DNA of 59,655 bases from Nitrospirota bacterium (GTDB lineage Bacteria > Nitrospirota > Thermodesulfovibrionia > UBA6902), in contig JACQZF010000080.1 of the NCBI GenBank assembly GCA_016213945.1, positions 1-59,655 of the forward strand. Direction: 5' to 3'. Under the pieces are notes generated by a model. The model had not been told where the DNA came from. It worked only from the letters and a program-made list of their open reading frames with translations, and did not search any database. Below, one piece after another: positions 51,001 through 59,120 of this stretch (position 1 is its first letter; every line of letters starts with the position of its first letter). Made by a program: the position numbers and the translations under genes.

Positions 51001-53461
51001 GATAGCCGCCGAGGCATGCACTGCGCCTCCCGGTTATGTACCAAACAATTCAGATTGTGACGACGCAAACCCTGAGAGACGTCCGGGTGTAGCGGAGGCA
51101 TGTAACGGCATAGATGATAATTGCAACGGCCAGATAGATGAGGGTGCTACCAACACGTACTATCAGGATTTTGATAGCGACGGATACGGCAACCCTGCTG
51201 TTGCTACGCAGGCATGTTCAACTCCTCCCGGTTATGTGTCGGACAACACAGACTGTGACGATTTATATACAAGCATACACCCTGGAGCAGTGGAGGATTG
51301 CAACACCGTTGACGACAACTGTAATGGCCAGGTAGACGAAGGCGCTGCAAACACTTACTATCAGGACGCTGACCTTGACGGATATGGAAATATTGCGATT
51401 ACTACTCAGGCATGTGTTGCGCCGGGAGGATATGCATCTGACCATACAGACTGCGACGACACAAACAACAGTATAAATCCCGGAGCGCCGGAAGTATGTA
51501 ACGGCGCAGATGACAACTGCAACGACCTGATAGATGAAGGTGTCAAGACCACTTACTACCAGGACGCAGACAGCGACGGCTACGGCAATATTTTCATTAC
51601 TGCTTTAGCATGTACGGCTCCTGCCGGCTATGTATCTGACAGTACAGACTGTGATGATACTAATACAAATGTCCATCCTGGAGCCGTTGAAGTGTGCAAT
51701 AGCATAGACGACAACTGCAACGGCCAGATTGACGAAGGTGTAACAATAACTTTCTATCCTGACAGTGACGGTGATGGCTACGGCAGTTCTGCTCCTGAAA
51801 TCGGCTTCAATGCCTGCACTGCGCCTGCCGGTTATATTTTAGACCACACTGACTGTAACGATGGTGATTCCAGTATCCATCCGAATGCAGTGGATATCGC
51901 TGGAAACGGGATAGATGAGAATTGTGATGGAACAGATGGTATTAATCCGCTAACAACAGACGATGACGGAGACGGCTTCACAGAGAATGCGGGTGATTGT
52001 GATGATACCGATGCAAATATTAATCCAAATGCAGTAGAGATCCCTGGAAATGAAATAGATGACAACTGCGACGGCATCAATGTTGGCAATCCCTCATCAG
52101 TTACGCTCCATTTATCCAATGATGTTATCAGGACGGCAGGGGCCGGGGGCAGCGTAGATGCTGAATGTATCGTTGTCGACGCTAATAATGTTCCAATTGC
52201 AGATTCGTTCTTTGATATTTTTGTGGAGGTCTCCGGAGCGACGGAAACTGCGTTAGAAAACGGTTCGCGTTTCACTCTGCCTGAACCGGGAGAGTTTACC
52301 ATTAAGTGTCAGGAGTCTGTGAATGGAACGATAGGCACTGCTACAGTAGTGGTACTTGACGATTCTGTAAATCCGTTGTTCAGCAGCTTTAACAACAACC
52401 TTTCGAATATCGCCGCTGCCATTGATGCGGGTAACGAAGGCGATGCAGCAAACAGTCTGCCTGCTGTGCAGTCAGCCAAAAACACTATCATGACAGAGAT
52501 GCTGAGCATGGACCTTGCCGGCATGGCGTCAAATCCGCCCATGCCGACAGGCGCCGATGTTCCGACAGACGCCGAGCTTCTCGCGGCAGGTGATGTACCG
52601 AATCCGATAGTGGATGATCCTTTCAAGGCTGCCATCATGGCGTTAGAGCAGAACTTTATTGACTATCAGAATCTTGTAAGCGGGCTGACTCCTGCAACAA
52701 TTACACAGGCTGATATTGACAACATGAACGCCCTTACAACAGCCGGCGATGCGCTTGCTGCTGCGCTTGAAGGCATGGCCCCTTCCCATACCGCCATCCT
52801 TGCGGTTAACACTGAATTGAACAACCTGGTGAGCAATGTGATGCCGAATCAGACCGCGACAGCTGCGCAGATGGAGATCGATGTGCTTGGAACAATTCCA
52901 GGAATAGTAAAGTTGAACCATGAATTGCCATTGACGCTTTATGCCGGACTGAAAACTGACGGACGGGAGCCGTTGGCATTTTACAGTGAGACAAAACCGG
53001 TATTCCTCCTTGTCAGCTTCATGATGTCCGAGTCAATAGCGAACGGACTTCGTTCACAGTACATTAAGAAAGTTTACAAGCCGATTATTTCGTTCATTAT
53101 GAAGAACCTCTGGTTCCTGCGCAATCAGAACCTGGGCCCGTTTGGATTGAATCCGCCGGGACTTGACTTTGTATTCGGCCCCGGAGCAAGTGTGATCTTT
53201 GAAGGCGGAGACATCGAGGTGTGGGGTGGTAACTTTGCCCCGGTTCTGGGAAGTAATACGATTCGTGTCTCAACATATCTCGGTGATTTCGACGTTGCTC
53301 CGTATGCGTTGATGCTTGATGTAGGAGGCTGGGATATACTGAATGGTACGCTGCCGTCCGGCATGTCTGATCATCCGTTCGGACTATGGGGAATCGGGGT
53401 GGTCAGGGTCATAACACCCGGCGGCACCTCAAATGGGGTAGAAGTATCGATTTTCCCGTAA
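48035..53461 (+). CDS. Giant secreted calcium-binding protein with PKD, toroid, Fn3 and MopE repeats
   Basis: 1808 residues from ATG 48035 with GGAAAG upstream; 40 codons of open frame before it are not part of the protein. Signal peptide (LLGGLILLICLLMTASFAVA), a PKD-like domain (YYKWVFGDGTP), then about 400 residues resembling a terpenoid-cyclase-type alpha/alpha toroid (AIDKGLWWL, TAWMIITL), two more PKD-like domains, a fibronectin-type domain (about 787-870), eight MopE-type metal-binding repeats (about 875-1350; DGDGYSESQGDCNDGDP and PEVCNGADDNCNDLIDEG type), and a 450-residue C-terminal domain of unknown fold. There is no PEP-CTERM or LPXTG signal at the end. MopE-type repeats bind Ca2+ (Methylococcus MopE also binds copper). 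Confidence 0.88.
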   Translation: MRKKGKLLGGLILLICLLMTASFAVAAVDKVICVPWQGDVSKQHTALNGVDAQLKCVVKTTDTTTIYYKWVFGDGTPDSAIAPLSGATKYNIETTHTYTAATGTPFTAQLVVDENNALANPVTDPYLLKIEDDTLDTRINIAIDKGLWWLYRDGGTNYYSYTYAHTYDGSPHMTWVQTSHIATLAAPTASAVHAFGVNGHKIKGNPDQDPYVEAVQGGMNYLMKGYFSGTGQPALRALIIAPVNRGGGVFDDPEAGQASPNGYGIEVFDWPSGNRSPYQGGQIMDAIIASGASPTDLTGRDFAPGTPKSHIWTYGEVLQDMADMHAWGQNDYGTCNGGICGSWWYYWNYGSPGDNSASQWGAIGMLPAQQAPWNVIVPYWVKAYNANWLEYSKFNYGGNPNHYAFSYNGVGGCAGDLCQQTTTSGMVQMIFDGQTTADPKWGKAQKFIADYWRSFLHDGSTWGGYRTYGWYSFAKAMRLSLPDSTTHLLKTSGATFDWYYGNPGNAACTTEGNCEKGLAQRILETQTTTGANNGSWQSGNLTNPPLTTAWMIITLKPTLFEASPIACFNISPNPNYPNQMASFNPTCSGHSESGKDINNLTTFEWDWNNDGTYDQATPDPDTVTHSFPCASLPCTYPVKLRVTDDSDPARTAAAVLNVIISNPPHPPVAEAAGPYMTSMCAADSLTLDGSGSYDPNEGQKEAGCDTCPNDTITNYEWDTNDPLTFDTINKNGKTVILNAADIASFFDVGGNAVALRVTDNTANAYPGSGQSNLTDTDFATVDVTSGCICNLVSRIKSGKVQLTWTHTGAASYDIYRSTVGPNKGFALLKADHVTTYATYLDANVVNGATYYYRVVTSDGCGSNWVQATPKTRGPIDLRDIDNDKDGFTENQGDCDDANPNINPSAWDILDNGIDENCDGADATSPLNEDNDGDGYSESQGDCNDGDPAVNPEAAEVCNGIDDNCNDLIDEGVKTVYYLDSDSDGYGNPGIAAEACTAPPGYVPNNSDCDDANPERRPGVAEACNGIDDNCNGQIDEGATNTYYQDFDSDGYGNPAVATQACSTPPGYVSDNTDCDDLYTSIHPGAVEDCNTVDDNCNGQVDEGAANTYYQDADLDGYGNIAITTQACVAPGGYASDHTDCDDTNNSINPGAPEVCNGADDNCNDLIDEGVKTTYYQDADSDGYGNIFITALACTAPAGYVSDSTDCDDTNTNVHPGAVEVCNSIDDNCNGQIDEGVTITFYPDSDGDGYGSSAPEIGFNACTAPAGYILDHTDCNDGDSSIHPNAVDIAGNGIDENCDGTDGINPLTTDDDGDGFTENAGDCDDTDANINPNAVEIPGNEIDDNCDGINVGNPSSVTLHLSNDVIRTAGAGGSVDAECIVVDANNVPIADSFFDIFVEVSGATETALENGSRFTLPEPGEFTIKCQESVNGTIGTATVVVLDDSVNPLFSSFNNNLSNIAAAIDAGNEGDAANSLPAVQSAKNTIMTEMLSMDLAGMASNPPMPTGADVPTDAELLAAGDVPNPIVDDPFKAAIMALEQNFIDYQNLVSGLTPATITQADIDNMNALTTAGDALAAALEGMAPSHTAILAVNTELNNLVSNVMPNQTATAAQMEIDVLGTIPGIVKLNHELPLTLYAGLKTDGREPLAFYSETKPVFLLVSFMMSESIANGLRSQYIKKVYKPIISFIMKNLWFLRNQNLGPFGLNPPGLDFVFGPGASVIFEGGDIEVWGGNFAPVLGSNTIRVSTYLGDFDVAPYALMLDVGGWDILNGTLPSGMSDHPFGLWGIGVVRVITPGGTSNGVEVSIFP
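50660..52080 (+). repeat. Eight tandem MopE-type repeats inside the giant gene
   Basis: Eight units each end in D-C-[DN]-D, P, then a D-D-N-C-[ND] or D-E-N-C-D segment, spaced about 40-60 residues. Related DNA such as GACGACAACTGCAACG recurs, so units 3-6 arose by duplication. It is a protein-level tandem repeat, not a CRISPR array. Confidence 0.85.
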
Positions 53462-53474
53462 TAACATTACCCGG

Positions 53475-53505
53475 CGGCGGAGGGATAGCTCTCCGCCGTT
53501 TTTTT
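53475..53505 (+). terminator. Intrinsic terminator after the giant protein gene
   Basis: CGGCGGAG (53475-53482) pairs with CTCCGCCG (53491-53498) across an eight-base loop, followed by seven T. It separates the giant gene from the convergent protease gene. Confidence 0.9.
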
Positions 53506-53542
53506 GTCTGAGGTCAAAAGGATACAACTGTCGTTTTTTGAA

Positions 53543-54271
53543 TTACAGATGATCAATAATACTGCGGACCGTATCTATGGGAATTGCAAATCCGATCCCG
53601 GAGTGGCTTGTGGAGCTTCCAATAATTGCAGTGTTGATGCCTATAACTTCTCCGCGCATATTCAGGAGCGGGCCTCCGGAATTGCCGGGATTGATCGAAG
53701 CGTCGGTTTGCAAAAGCTCATCGTATTTACCTGAGCCTATCACCCTGCCTTTTGCGCTGATGATTCCTGCAGTGACGGTTTTCTCGAGTCCGAATGGGTT
53801 TCCGATAGCGATAACCCATTCACCTGTTTCAACTGCGGATGAATTGCCGAGCCTGACAGCGGGCAGAGGTTTTTGGGGCTCAATTTTCAAAACAGCAATA
53901 TCGGCATCCTTATCTGCGGCAATAATATTTGCCCTGTATGATTCACGATCCGAAAGACGGACAATGACAGCCTCTGCATTGGCGATAACATGATTTGCTG
54001 TTACGATTGCGCCGTCTCCGGAAACTATGAAGCCGGAACCGAGACTGACAATGGCTGAACCGGGCTGGTTCTTTTTGGAGGAAATGTTGACCACTGACGG
54101 CAGAGAAGCCTTTACCAGTTCAACAAATGACGGAAACTGCGTGTTCAATAGTGCGGTGGAAGTTTCGGCAGGCTTGCTTAAATTTGCAGTGGATTCAACG
54201 GTGGCGCAGCCTGAAAGCAATCCCAAAAGCATGCCTGTTAACGCAGGAGCAAATATAACCCGGTGACGCAT
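53543..54271 (-). CDS. S1C (DegP/HtrA-like) serine protease lipoprotein without PDZ domain
   Basis: 242 residues. The N-terminus ends in the lipobox LLSGC, so it is a predicted lipoprotein. [17 protein letters not shown] has the catalytic His, [13 protein letters not shown] the Asp, and [20 protein letters not shown] the Ser of the GNSGG motif. No PDZ domain follows, unlike full HtrA proteins. It could process or quality-control the neighbouring secreted proteins; that link is inferred from position. Confidence 0.9.
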   Translation of the reverse strand: MRHRVIFAPALTGMLLGLLSGCATVESTANLSKPAETSTALLNTQFPSFVELVKASLPSVVNISSKKNQPGSAIVSLGSGFIVSGDGAIVTANHVIANAEAVIVRLSDRESYRANIIAADKDADIAVLKIEPQKPLPAVRLGNSSAVETGEWVIAIGNPFGLEKTVTAGIISAKGRVIGSGKYDELLQTDASINPGNSGGPLLNMRGEVIGINTAIIGSSTSHSGIGFAIPIDTVRSIIDHL

Positions 54272-54384
54272 GAAAGTTATTCTAACAAATACAGGAAGAA
54301 AAGGGATTTCAGGATTGTATAACCGCCTTGCATATTGTAAAATTTACTTTGAACAATTTAACAAATGAAAGGCGGTATAACCGA

Positions 54385-55122
54385 ATGAATGCGATGAAGA
54401 AAAAGTTTTTTTATTTTATTGCTGCAGGCCTGTCTTTATGGATGTGCGGTAATGTTAATGCGCAGCAGGTCAATCCTCCCTTGATCCCTCCGCCCCCGGT
54501 TGACCCTACTGCGAGAACGCTTTCCGCCGTTGAAAAAATTTCTCCGGGGACCTTCCTTATCGGCGATATTCAGATTATCAAGAGTAAAAAGAGCGTCTCG
54601 TTCCCCGCAACTGTAAACATGGACAAGGGGCTGCTTGAATATTTATTGGTCCAGGGGGCCGGGAAGACGCACGAGAGCCTCTTCAGGACAAAGGTGCAGC
54701 CGTATGATCTGCAGGTCGCGCTGCTGCTGCTTGGATTTGAAGGAACTGATACGCCTCTTGGTTCACAGGGCGATCCTGCAAAGCCGGAGGGAGAGCCAGT
54801 TGAACTGACAATTACATATAAAAAGGCAGACGGCACCTCAGTCACTGTCATGCCTGAGGAATGGCTGATAAAAACGGTTGACGACAAACATAGGGGAGTC
54901 AGCGCGATGGATTGGGTCTTCACGGGTTCTATGGTCGCAGACGGGCAGTTCATGGCCCAGATGTCAGGCTCTATTGCAGCGATATTCCATGACCCGTCCG
55001 CCATGATTGATAATGCTTCTCCCGGCGGAGAGAGCGATGAAGTCTGGTTCGTAAAGGAAGGAGCGGTGCCGCCTGTAGGGACGCCGGTCACAATAAATAT
55101 AAAAGCAAAAACAAAAAAATAA
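54385..55122 (+). CDS. Secreted protein of unknown function
   Basis: About 245 residues from ATG 54385 (GAAAGGCGG upstream). Signal peptide (KKKFFYFIAAGLSLWMCGNVNA). The mature part has LEKISPGTFLIGDIQIIKSK-like strands, a YLLVQGAGKTHESLFRTKV segment and GVSAMDWVFTGSMVADGQFM, suggesting a beta-rich fold similar to proteins annotated YdjY. No catalytic motif is evident. It is 25 bases before the toroid protein gene on the same strand, so they are probably co-transcribed. Confidence 0.7.
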   Translation: MNAMKKKFFYFIAAGLSLWMCGNVNAQQVNPPLIPPPPVDPTARTLSAVEKISPGTFLIGDIQIIKSKKSVSFPATVNMDKGLLEYLLVQGAGKTHESLFRTKVQPYDLQVALLLLGFEGTDTPLGSQGDPAKPEGEPVELTITYKKADGTSVTVMPEEWLIKTVDDKHRGVSAMDWVFTGSMVADGQFMAQMSGSIAAIFHDPSAMIDNASPGGESDEVWFVKEGAVPPVGTPVTINIKAKTKK

Positions 55123-55147
55123 TTGTGTATGAAATAGAGGAGGATGG

Positions 55148-56317
55148 ATGGGTAACGTTGTAAAGGTTTTCTTGCTTGCAGCATCTCTGATTTTGCTTCC
55201 AATGATCTCAAGTGCAGGCAATGTGGTCAGTTCCTCGAAGACGGATGTTTCTTTAAAAAATGAAGTTGAAAGCGCCATTGGAAAGGGTCTCACATGGCTT
55301 GCAGCCCAGCAGAAACCCGAGGGATGGTGGTCTCAGCAGGAATTCCCCGCATTGACGGCGCTTGCGTTGATGTCTTTTCAGGGAGACCCCTCCGGTTATT
55401 ATAAGAAGAAATACGCAGGTCCGATTAATAAAGGCTACGATTATCTCAAACAGGCAGCGAAGCCTGACGGTTCAATATTTGTCAAAGACGTGTACGTTAA
55501 TTACAACACCGCTGTTTGCAACACCGCGTTTGTGGTGGCCAATCGTCCCGAATTTGAGCCGTTCATTAAAAACGCGCGCAATTACCTGATCAAGAGCCAG
55601 CATGACGAAGGCGAGCAGGGAATGGGCGATTCTCCCTATGACGGAGGCATCGGTTACGGCCGCACCGACAAAAACCCCGACCTTTCCAACACGGTCCTCG
55701 CGCTGGAATCACTGTATTACAGCCGTTATCTGAAGGGTGAAAAGGACCCGGACCTTAACTGGGAGGCGGCAAAAAAGTTTATAACGCGGACCCAGCATCT
55801 GCCAGGCATTAACGATCAGGAATGGGCAAGCAACGACTCTTACAACAAAGGCGGATTCGCATACTTCCCAGGAAACAGCAGGGCCGGTGATATGACCCTT
55901 CCTGACGGCAAGATTGTCCCCAAGGCTTACGGGAGCATGAGCTATGCCGGGCTGCTGAGTTACATCTACGCGCAAATGGACAAGAATGACTCCCGGATCA
56001 ATGCTGTATATGAATGGCTGTCCAGGAATTACTCCCTTGACGCTAATCCCGGCGCGGGCAATGACGGGCAGGACGGCCTCTATTATTATTTTCACACTAT
56101 GGCAAAAGGGCTGACCCTCTACGGTGTTGACACCCTGAAATTAGCGGACGGCAAAACAGTCAACTGGCGTGAGGCGCTTGCAAAACGTCTCCTCGACCTG
56201 CAAAAGAGCGAGGGTTTCTGGGTAAACGAAAAGAGCGGACGCTGGATGGAGAAAGACCCTATATTGGTGACTTCTTATTCTATCCTTGCATTAGAGATGG
56301 TGTGGAGAGGGATGTAA
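55148..56317 (+). CDS. Secreted alpha/alpha-toroid protein (prenyltransferase/squalene-oxidase repeats)
   Basis: 389 residues with a signal peptide (VVKVFLLAASLILLPMISSA). Six helical repeats of the terpenoid-cyclase type: AIGKGLTWLAAQQKPEGWW, GYDYLKQAAKPDGS, ARNYLIKSQHDEGEQG, AKKFITRTQHLPG, VYEWLSRNYSLD and LAKRLLDLQKSEGFW. No DxDD of class II cyclases is present, so enzymatic cyclisation is unlikely; export also speaks against it. Such exported proteins are common in Planctomycetes and Nitrospirota but without assigned role. The region at 48.4-49.7 kb of the giant gene resembles it. Confidence 0.85.
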   Translation: MGNVVKVFLLAASLILLPMISSAGNVVSSSKTDVSLKNEVESAIGKGLTWLAAQQKPEGWWSQQEFPALTALALMSFQGDPSGYYKKKYAGPINKGYDYLKQAAKPDGSIFVKDVYVNYNTAVCNTAFVVANRPEFEPFIKNARNYLIKSQHDEGEQGMGDSPYDGGIGYGRTDKNPDLSNTVLALESLYYSRYLKGEKDPDLNWEAAKKFITRTQHLPGINDQEWASNDSYNKGGFAYFPGNSRAGDMTLPDGKIVPKAYGSMSYAGLLSYIYAQMDKNDSRINAVYEWLSRNYSLDANPGAGNDGQDGLYYYFHTMAKGLTLYGVDTLKLADGKTVNWREALAKRLLDLQKSEGFWVNEKSGRWMEKDPILVTSYSILALEMVWRGM

Positions 56318-56344
56318 CGGGGTTTTCAGTATGAATACACGTTC

Positions 56345-56410
56345 GTCATGCCCGCAGGTCGTAAGCGGGCATCCAGTTTCTTTCTGGATTCCCGCCTGCG
56401 CGGGAATGAC
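56345..56410. repeat. Interspersed repeat GTCATTCC family, copy 5 (diverged)
   Basis: 66 bases: GTCATGCCCGC at one end, GCGGGAATGAC at the other, with CAGTTTC/CTGGATTC arms between. It lies between the toroid gene and the ebo-like cluster. Confidence 0.75.
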
Positions 56411-56437
56411 GTCAATGCGCCAAATGAACATTAAGAC

Positions 56438-57649
56438 ATGAAAAAAATCGAGCAGCAATTCACAGTCAATTACAGGTTCCCCGTTATCTTCACCCGTGAT
56501 GTTTTCAATATTAACAATACCGCGTTGAGTGATGTCCTTAAGGCCCCCGGGGAAAAGAAGAACAGGATACTGATCGTCATTGACTCCAATGTATCTGAGG
56601 CAATGCCGGGTCTGATAGAGAAGATAGAAAAATATTCAAAACACAACGACGGCATCATGGAATTTGTTTCATCCCCTTTTATTATCAGGGGAGGAGAGGC
56701 GTGCAAAAATGATTCGGCGGAAGTCGACAGGCTGCACGCTTTGATAGATAAGCACCACCTGTGCAGGCATTCTTTTGTGCTTGTAATCGGAGGCGGGGCC
56801 GTGCTTGACGCTGCAGGATACGCTGCTGCTACCGCCCACAGAGGCATCCGTCTTATAAGGATGCCGACCACAACGCTTGCGCAAAATGACGCAGGCGTGG
56901 GCGTAAAGAATGGCATTAACGCCTTCTGCAGAAAGAACTTTCTCGGGACCTTTGCGCCACCGTACGCAATTATAAACGACTTTGATTTTCTGACCACCTT
57001 GCCTGAAAGGGAATTGAGGTCGGGCATTGCTGAAGCTGTAAAAGTCGCCCTCATCAGGGACAGGGCCTTCTTTGACCTTCTCTATAATGAACGGCAGAAA
57101 CTTGCCCTCTTTGCGCCAGACAGTATGGAAAAAATGATCATCAGGTGCGCTGAGCTTCATATCGAACATATCGGAATGAGCGGCGACCCGTTTGAATGCG
57201 GCTCATCCCGCCCACTTGATTTCGGTCACTGGTCCGCCCACAAGCTCGAAGAGCTGACCGGAGGCAAGATACAGCACGGCGAGGCAGTGGCAATAGGCAT
57301 TGCGCTTGATTCTCTTTACTCTCACCACACCGGACTCATCAGCGAGATTGAACTGCACAAAATATTTTCAGCACTGGAAGATATAGGCTTTGACCTTTAT
57401 CACTGGTCCCTCAGCTGGATAGACATAAACAGCGCACTAAAAGAATTCCAGGAGCATCTCGGCGGTGAGCTTACCATCCCCATGCTGAAAGGCATCGGAG
57501 GCAAGATCGAGGTGCACGAGATAGATACCGTTCTGCTGAAAAAATGTGTTAATATCCTTGCTGAAAGAAGCAGGGAGAAGGAGAGTAAAAAAGACTATGG
57601 AAAATTCACCGATGCCGGCGAAACAGGCCTTAGAACTATACTTCCTTGA
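56438..57649 (+). CDS. EboD-like 3-dehydroquinate synthase homologue
   Basis: 403 residues. Sugar-phosphate cyclase fold: VLVIGGGAVLDAAGYAAATA (NAD loop), RMPTTTLAQNDAGVGVKNGI, NDFDFLTTLPERELRSGIAE, and DFGHWSAHKLEELTGGKIQH with the metal-binding His residues plus GEAVAIGIALDSLYS. The segments VGVKNGINAF and SRPLDFGHWSAHKLE differ from AroB and fit EboD. Ebo clusters (eboA-F) are implicated in moving precursors to the periplasm in cyanobacteria and occur scattered in other phyla. The last 17 codons overlap the next gene in another frame. Confidence 0.8.
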   Translation: MKKIEQQFTVNYRFPVIFTRDVFNINNTALSDVLKAPGEKKNRILIVIDSNVSEAMPGLIEKIEKYSKHNDGIMEFVSSPFIIRGGEACKNDSAEVDRLHALIDKHHLCRHSFVLVIGGGAVLDAAGYAAATAHRGIRLIRMPTTTLAQNDAGVGVKNGINAFCRKNFLGTFAPPYAIINDFDFLTTLPERELRSGIAEAVKVALIRDRAFFDLLYNERQKLALFAPDSMEKMIIRCAELHIEHIGMSGDPFECGSSRPLDFGHWSAHKLEELTGGKIQHGEAVAIGIALDSLYSHHTGLISEIELHKIFSALEDIGFDLYHWSLSWIDINSALKEFQEHLGGELTIPMLKGIGGKIEVHEIDTVLLKKCVNILAERSREKESKKDYGKFTDAGETGLRTILP

Positions 57650-57902
57650 CAACCGCGCAAGGCTCCTTGAGATCGCTTCATTCCTCGACCGCATAGACAG
57701 GTACAAAGACTCCGCTGCAGCAAAAGACGATTTCCGCTACAAGTCTTTTATGAAGGCATTGAAGCTCATCATCGGCACGGAGAAAGACCGCACCATAAAT
57801 GTCCAACTGCTCTTCAGCGATCTGACCGCGGAACCCATAGAGAGCGCAGCCGGGCTGAAGGCATTCGGCGCCTGGGAGGGGACCTTCAGTGAAGGTAATT
57901 GA
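57597..57902 (+). CDS. Small conserved protein of the ebo-like cluster
   Basis: 101 residues from ATG 57597 (GGGAGAAGGAGAG upstream; a longer frame to 57546 lacks such a site). ALELYFLDNRARLLEIASFL, DRIDRYKDS and SDLTAEPIES give a helical protein with a conserved-looking acidic face. It overlaps EboD-like and EboB-like genes at both ends, so translation is coupled. It is far shorter than EboA. It may be a small subunit of the cluster; no function is known. Confidence 0.7.
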   Translation: MENSPMPAKQALELYFLDNRARLLEIASFLDRIDRYKDSAAAKDDFRYKSFMKALKLIIGTEKDRTINVQLLFSDLTAEPIESAAGLKAFGAWEGTFSEGN

Positions 57903-58692
57903 CCCCCACATCCACATGGTCTCAAGGACCACAGACGATTACCTGGCGCTTGCGATCAACGGGATCCACACGATAACGGAACCCGCGTTCTGGGCGGGAT
58001 TTGACAGGAGGGGCGTTGACGGCTTTCATGATTATTTTCACCACCTCACAGTGACAGAACCGGCGAGGGCCGCAAGATTCAATATAAAGCATTACTGCTG
58101 GATCGGTTTAAATTCCAAAGAAGCGGAGAACCAGAAACTGGCCGGGGAAGTATTGCGCATTATTCCTGAATACCTTGACAGGCCTACCGTGCTGGGTCTT
58201 GGAGAAATCGGGCTCAACAAAAACAGCCGTAACGAAATCAATGTACTTGAAATGCAGTTGGAAATAGCCGCTAAAAGAAATGAGCTGGTCCTTATTCACA
58301 CTCCTCATCTTGAAGACAAGCTCAAAGGCACGCGCATCATCATGGACATGGTCCTCAATGAAAAGAGGATCAAACCTTCACGGGTGCTGATCGATCATGC
58401 GGAAGAGCACACTATCGGGGAAATAAAGGAGAAGGGCTTCTGGTTCGGCCTTACCCTTTACCCGAATTCAAAAGGCAGTCCTGAAAGGGCCGTGGACGCG
58501 GTGGAGGCATACGGCTCTGATAATATCTGCATCAACTCATCCGCAGACTGGAGCGTCAGCGACCCCCTTGCTACAGTGAAGTGCGCAAATGAAATGCGCA
58601 GGCGCGGACATCCTGAAGCGTTAATCCAGAAAGTATTTTACGAAAACCCGAAAGCCTTCCTCAGCCAGTGCCCGAAGTTCAAGGCTGGATGA
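57889..58692 (+). CDS. EboB-like TatD-family metal-dependent hydrolase
   Basis: 267 residues from GTG 57889. KVIDPHIHMVSR supplies the H-x-H metal ligands, VLGLGEIGLNKNSR the Glu, LVLIHTPHLEDKLKGT and VLIDHAEEHTIGEI further His ligands, and CINSSADWSVSDPL the final Asp. TIM-barrel amidohydrolase relatives of TatD occur as EboB in ebo clusters. It is the last gene of the set; the UbiA-type prenyltransferase (EboC), EboE and EboF partners are not found to the right in this window. Confidence 0.8.
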   Translation: MKVIDPHIHMVSRTTDDYLALAINGIHTITEPAFWAGFDRRGVDGFHDYFHHLTVTEPARAARFNIKHYCWIGLNSKEAENQKLAGEVLRIIPEYLDRPTVLGLGEIGLNKNSRNEINVLEMQLEIAAKRNELVLIHTPHLEDKLKGTRIIMDMVLNEKRIKPSRVLIDHAEEHTIGEIKEKGFWFGLTLYPNSKGSPERAVDAVEAYGSDNICINSSADWSVSDPLATVKCANEMRRRGHPEALIQKVFYENPKAFLSQCPKFKAG

Positions 58693-58712
58693 TCCTATTG
58701 TGTAACTGTGCG

Positions 58713-58738
58713 GTCGGAATATCTTACTTTCTGTCGGA
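58713..58738 (+). promoter_or_regulatory. Paired GTCGGA boxes (enhancer-like), second site
   Basis: GTCGGAATATCTTAC starts at 58713 and GTCGGACATCCTTAC at 58733, 20 bases apart, 13 of 15 bases identical. TGTCGGACA in the second box is nearly palindromic. It lies 65-90 bases upstream of the sigma-54 promoter. Confidence 0.55.
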
Positions 58739-58802
58739 CATCCTTACATTTTAAAGAGACCCGTAAAAATCACTATTATTTAATATTAAATGGTTGCAAA
58801 CC

Positions 58803-58818
58803 TGGCAGATGATTTGCA
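58803..58818 (+). promoter_or_regulatory. Sigma-54 promoter upstream of the last gene
   Basis: TGGCAGATGATTTGCA with GG at 58804-58805 and GC at 58816-58817, ten bases apart, almost the same as the promoter at 47064. Transcription should start near 58830. Confidence 0.75.
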
Positions 58819-58948
58819 TAATATTTCAAAGTTTAGGGGATTGAGCGTAATCCATCAGGGTGTAACGAAAGAGGGGATTCTTTTTTTCCTCATAATTAAT
58901 AAAGCTGTATTGTCTTTTGAAGGGGAGTGCTTGTGGAATTAAAATTGC

Positions 58949-58981
<33 letters not shown>

Positions 58982-59012
58982 TTTAGTCTCTTATCAGAAA
59001 AATAATATAAAC

Positions 59013-59050
59013 AAAAAGGGCGTTCCGGTTTTTCGGAACGTCCTTTTTGT
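59013..59050 (+). terminator. Strong hairpin with T-tract upstream of the last gene
   Basis: AAAAAGGGCGTTCCG (59013-59027) pairs with CGGAACGTCCTTTTT (59034-59048), one G-T pair, six-base loop. Both strands end in T5, so it can act in both directions. It ends 70 bases before ATG 59121. Confidence 0.85.
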
Positions 59051-59120
59051 TGTATCAAGATTGTCATTTCCATGCAAACGGAATCCGGAATATAAAATAC
59101 ATAATTCATAGGGGGAAGCA

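Noticed and set aside
50660-52080. Regularly spaced similar DNA segments that look like a CRISPR array
   Set aside because: They lie inside one long reading frame and encode MopE-type calcium-binding repeats; unit sequences are diverged and spacers are not unique DNA.
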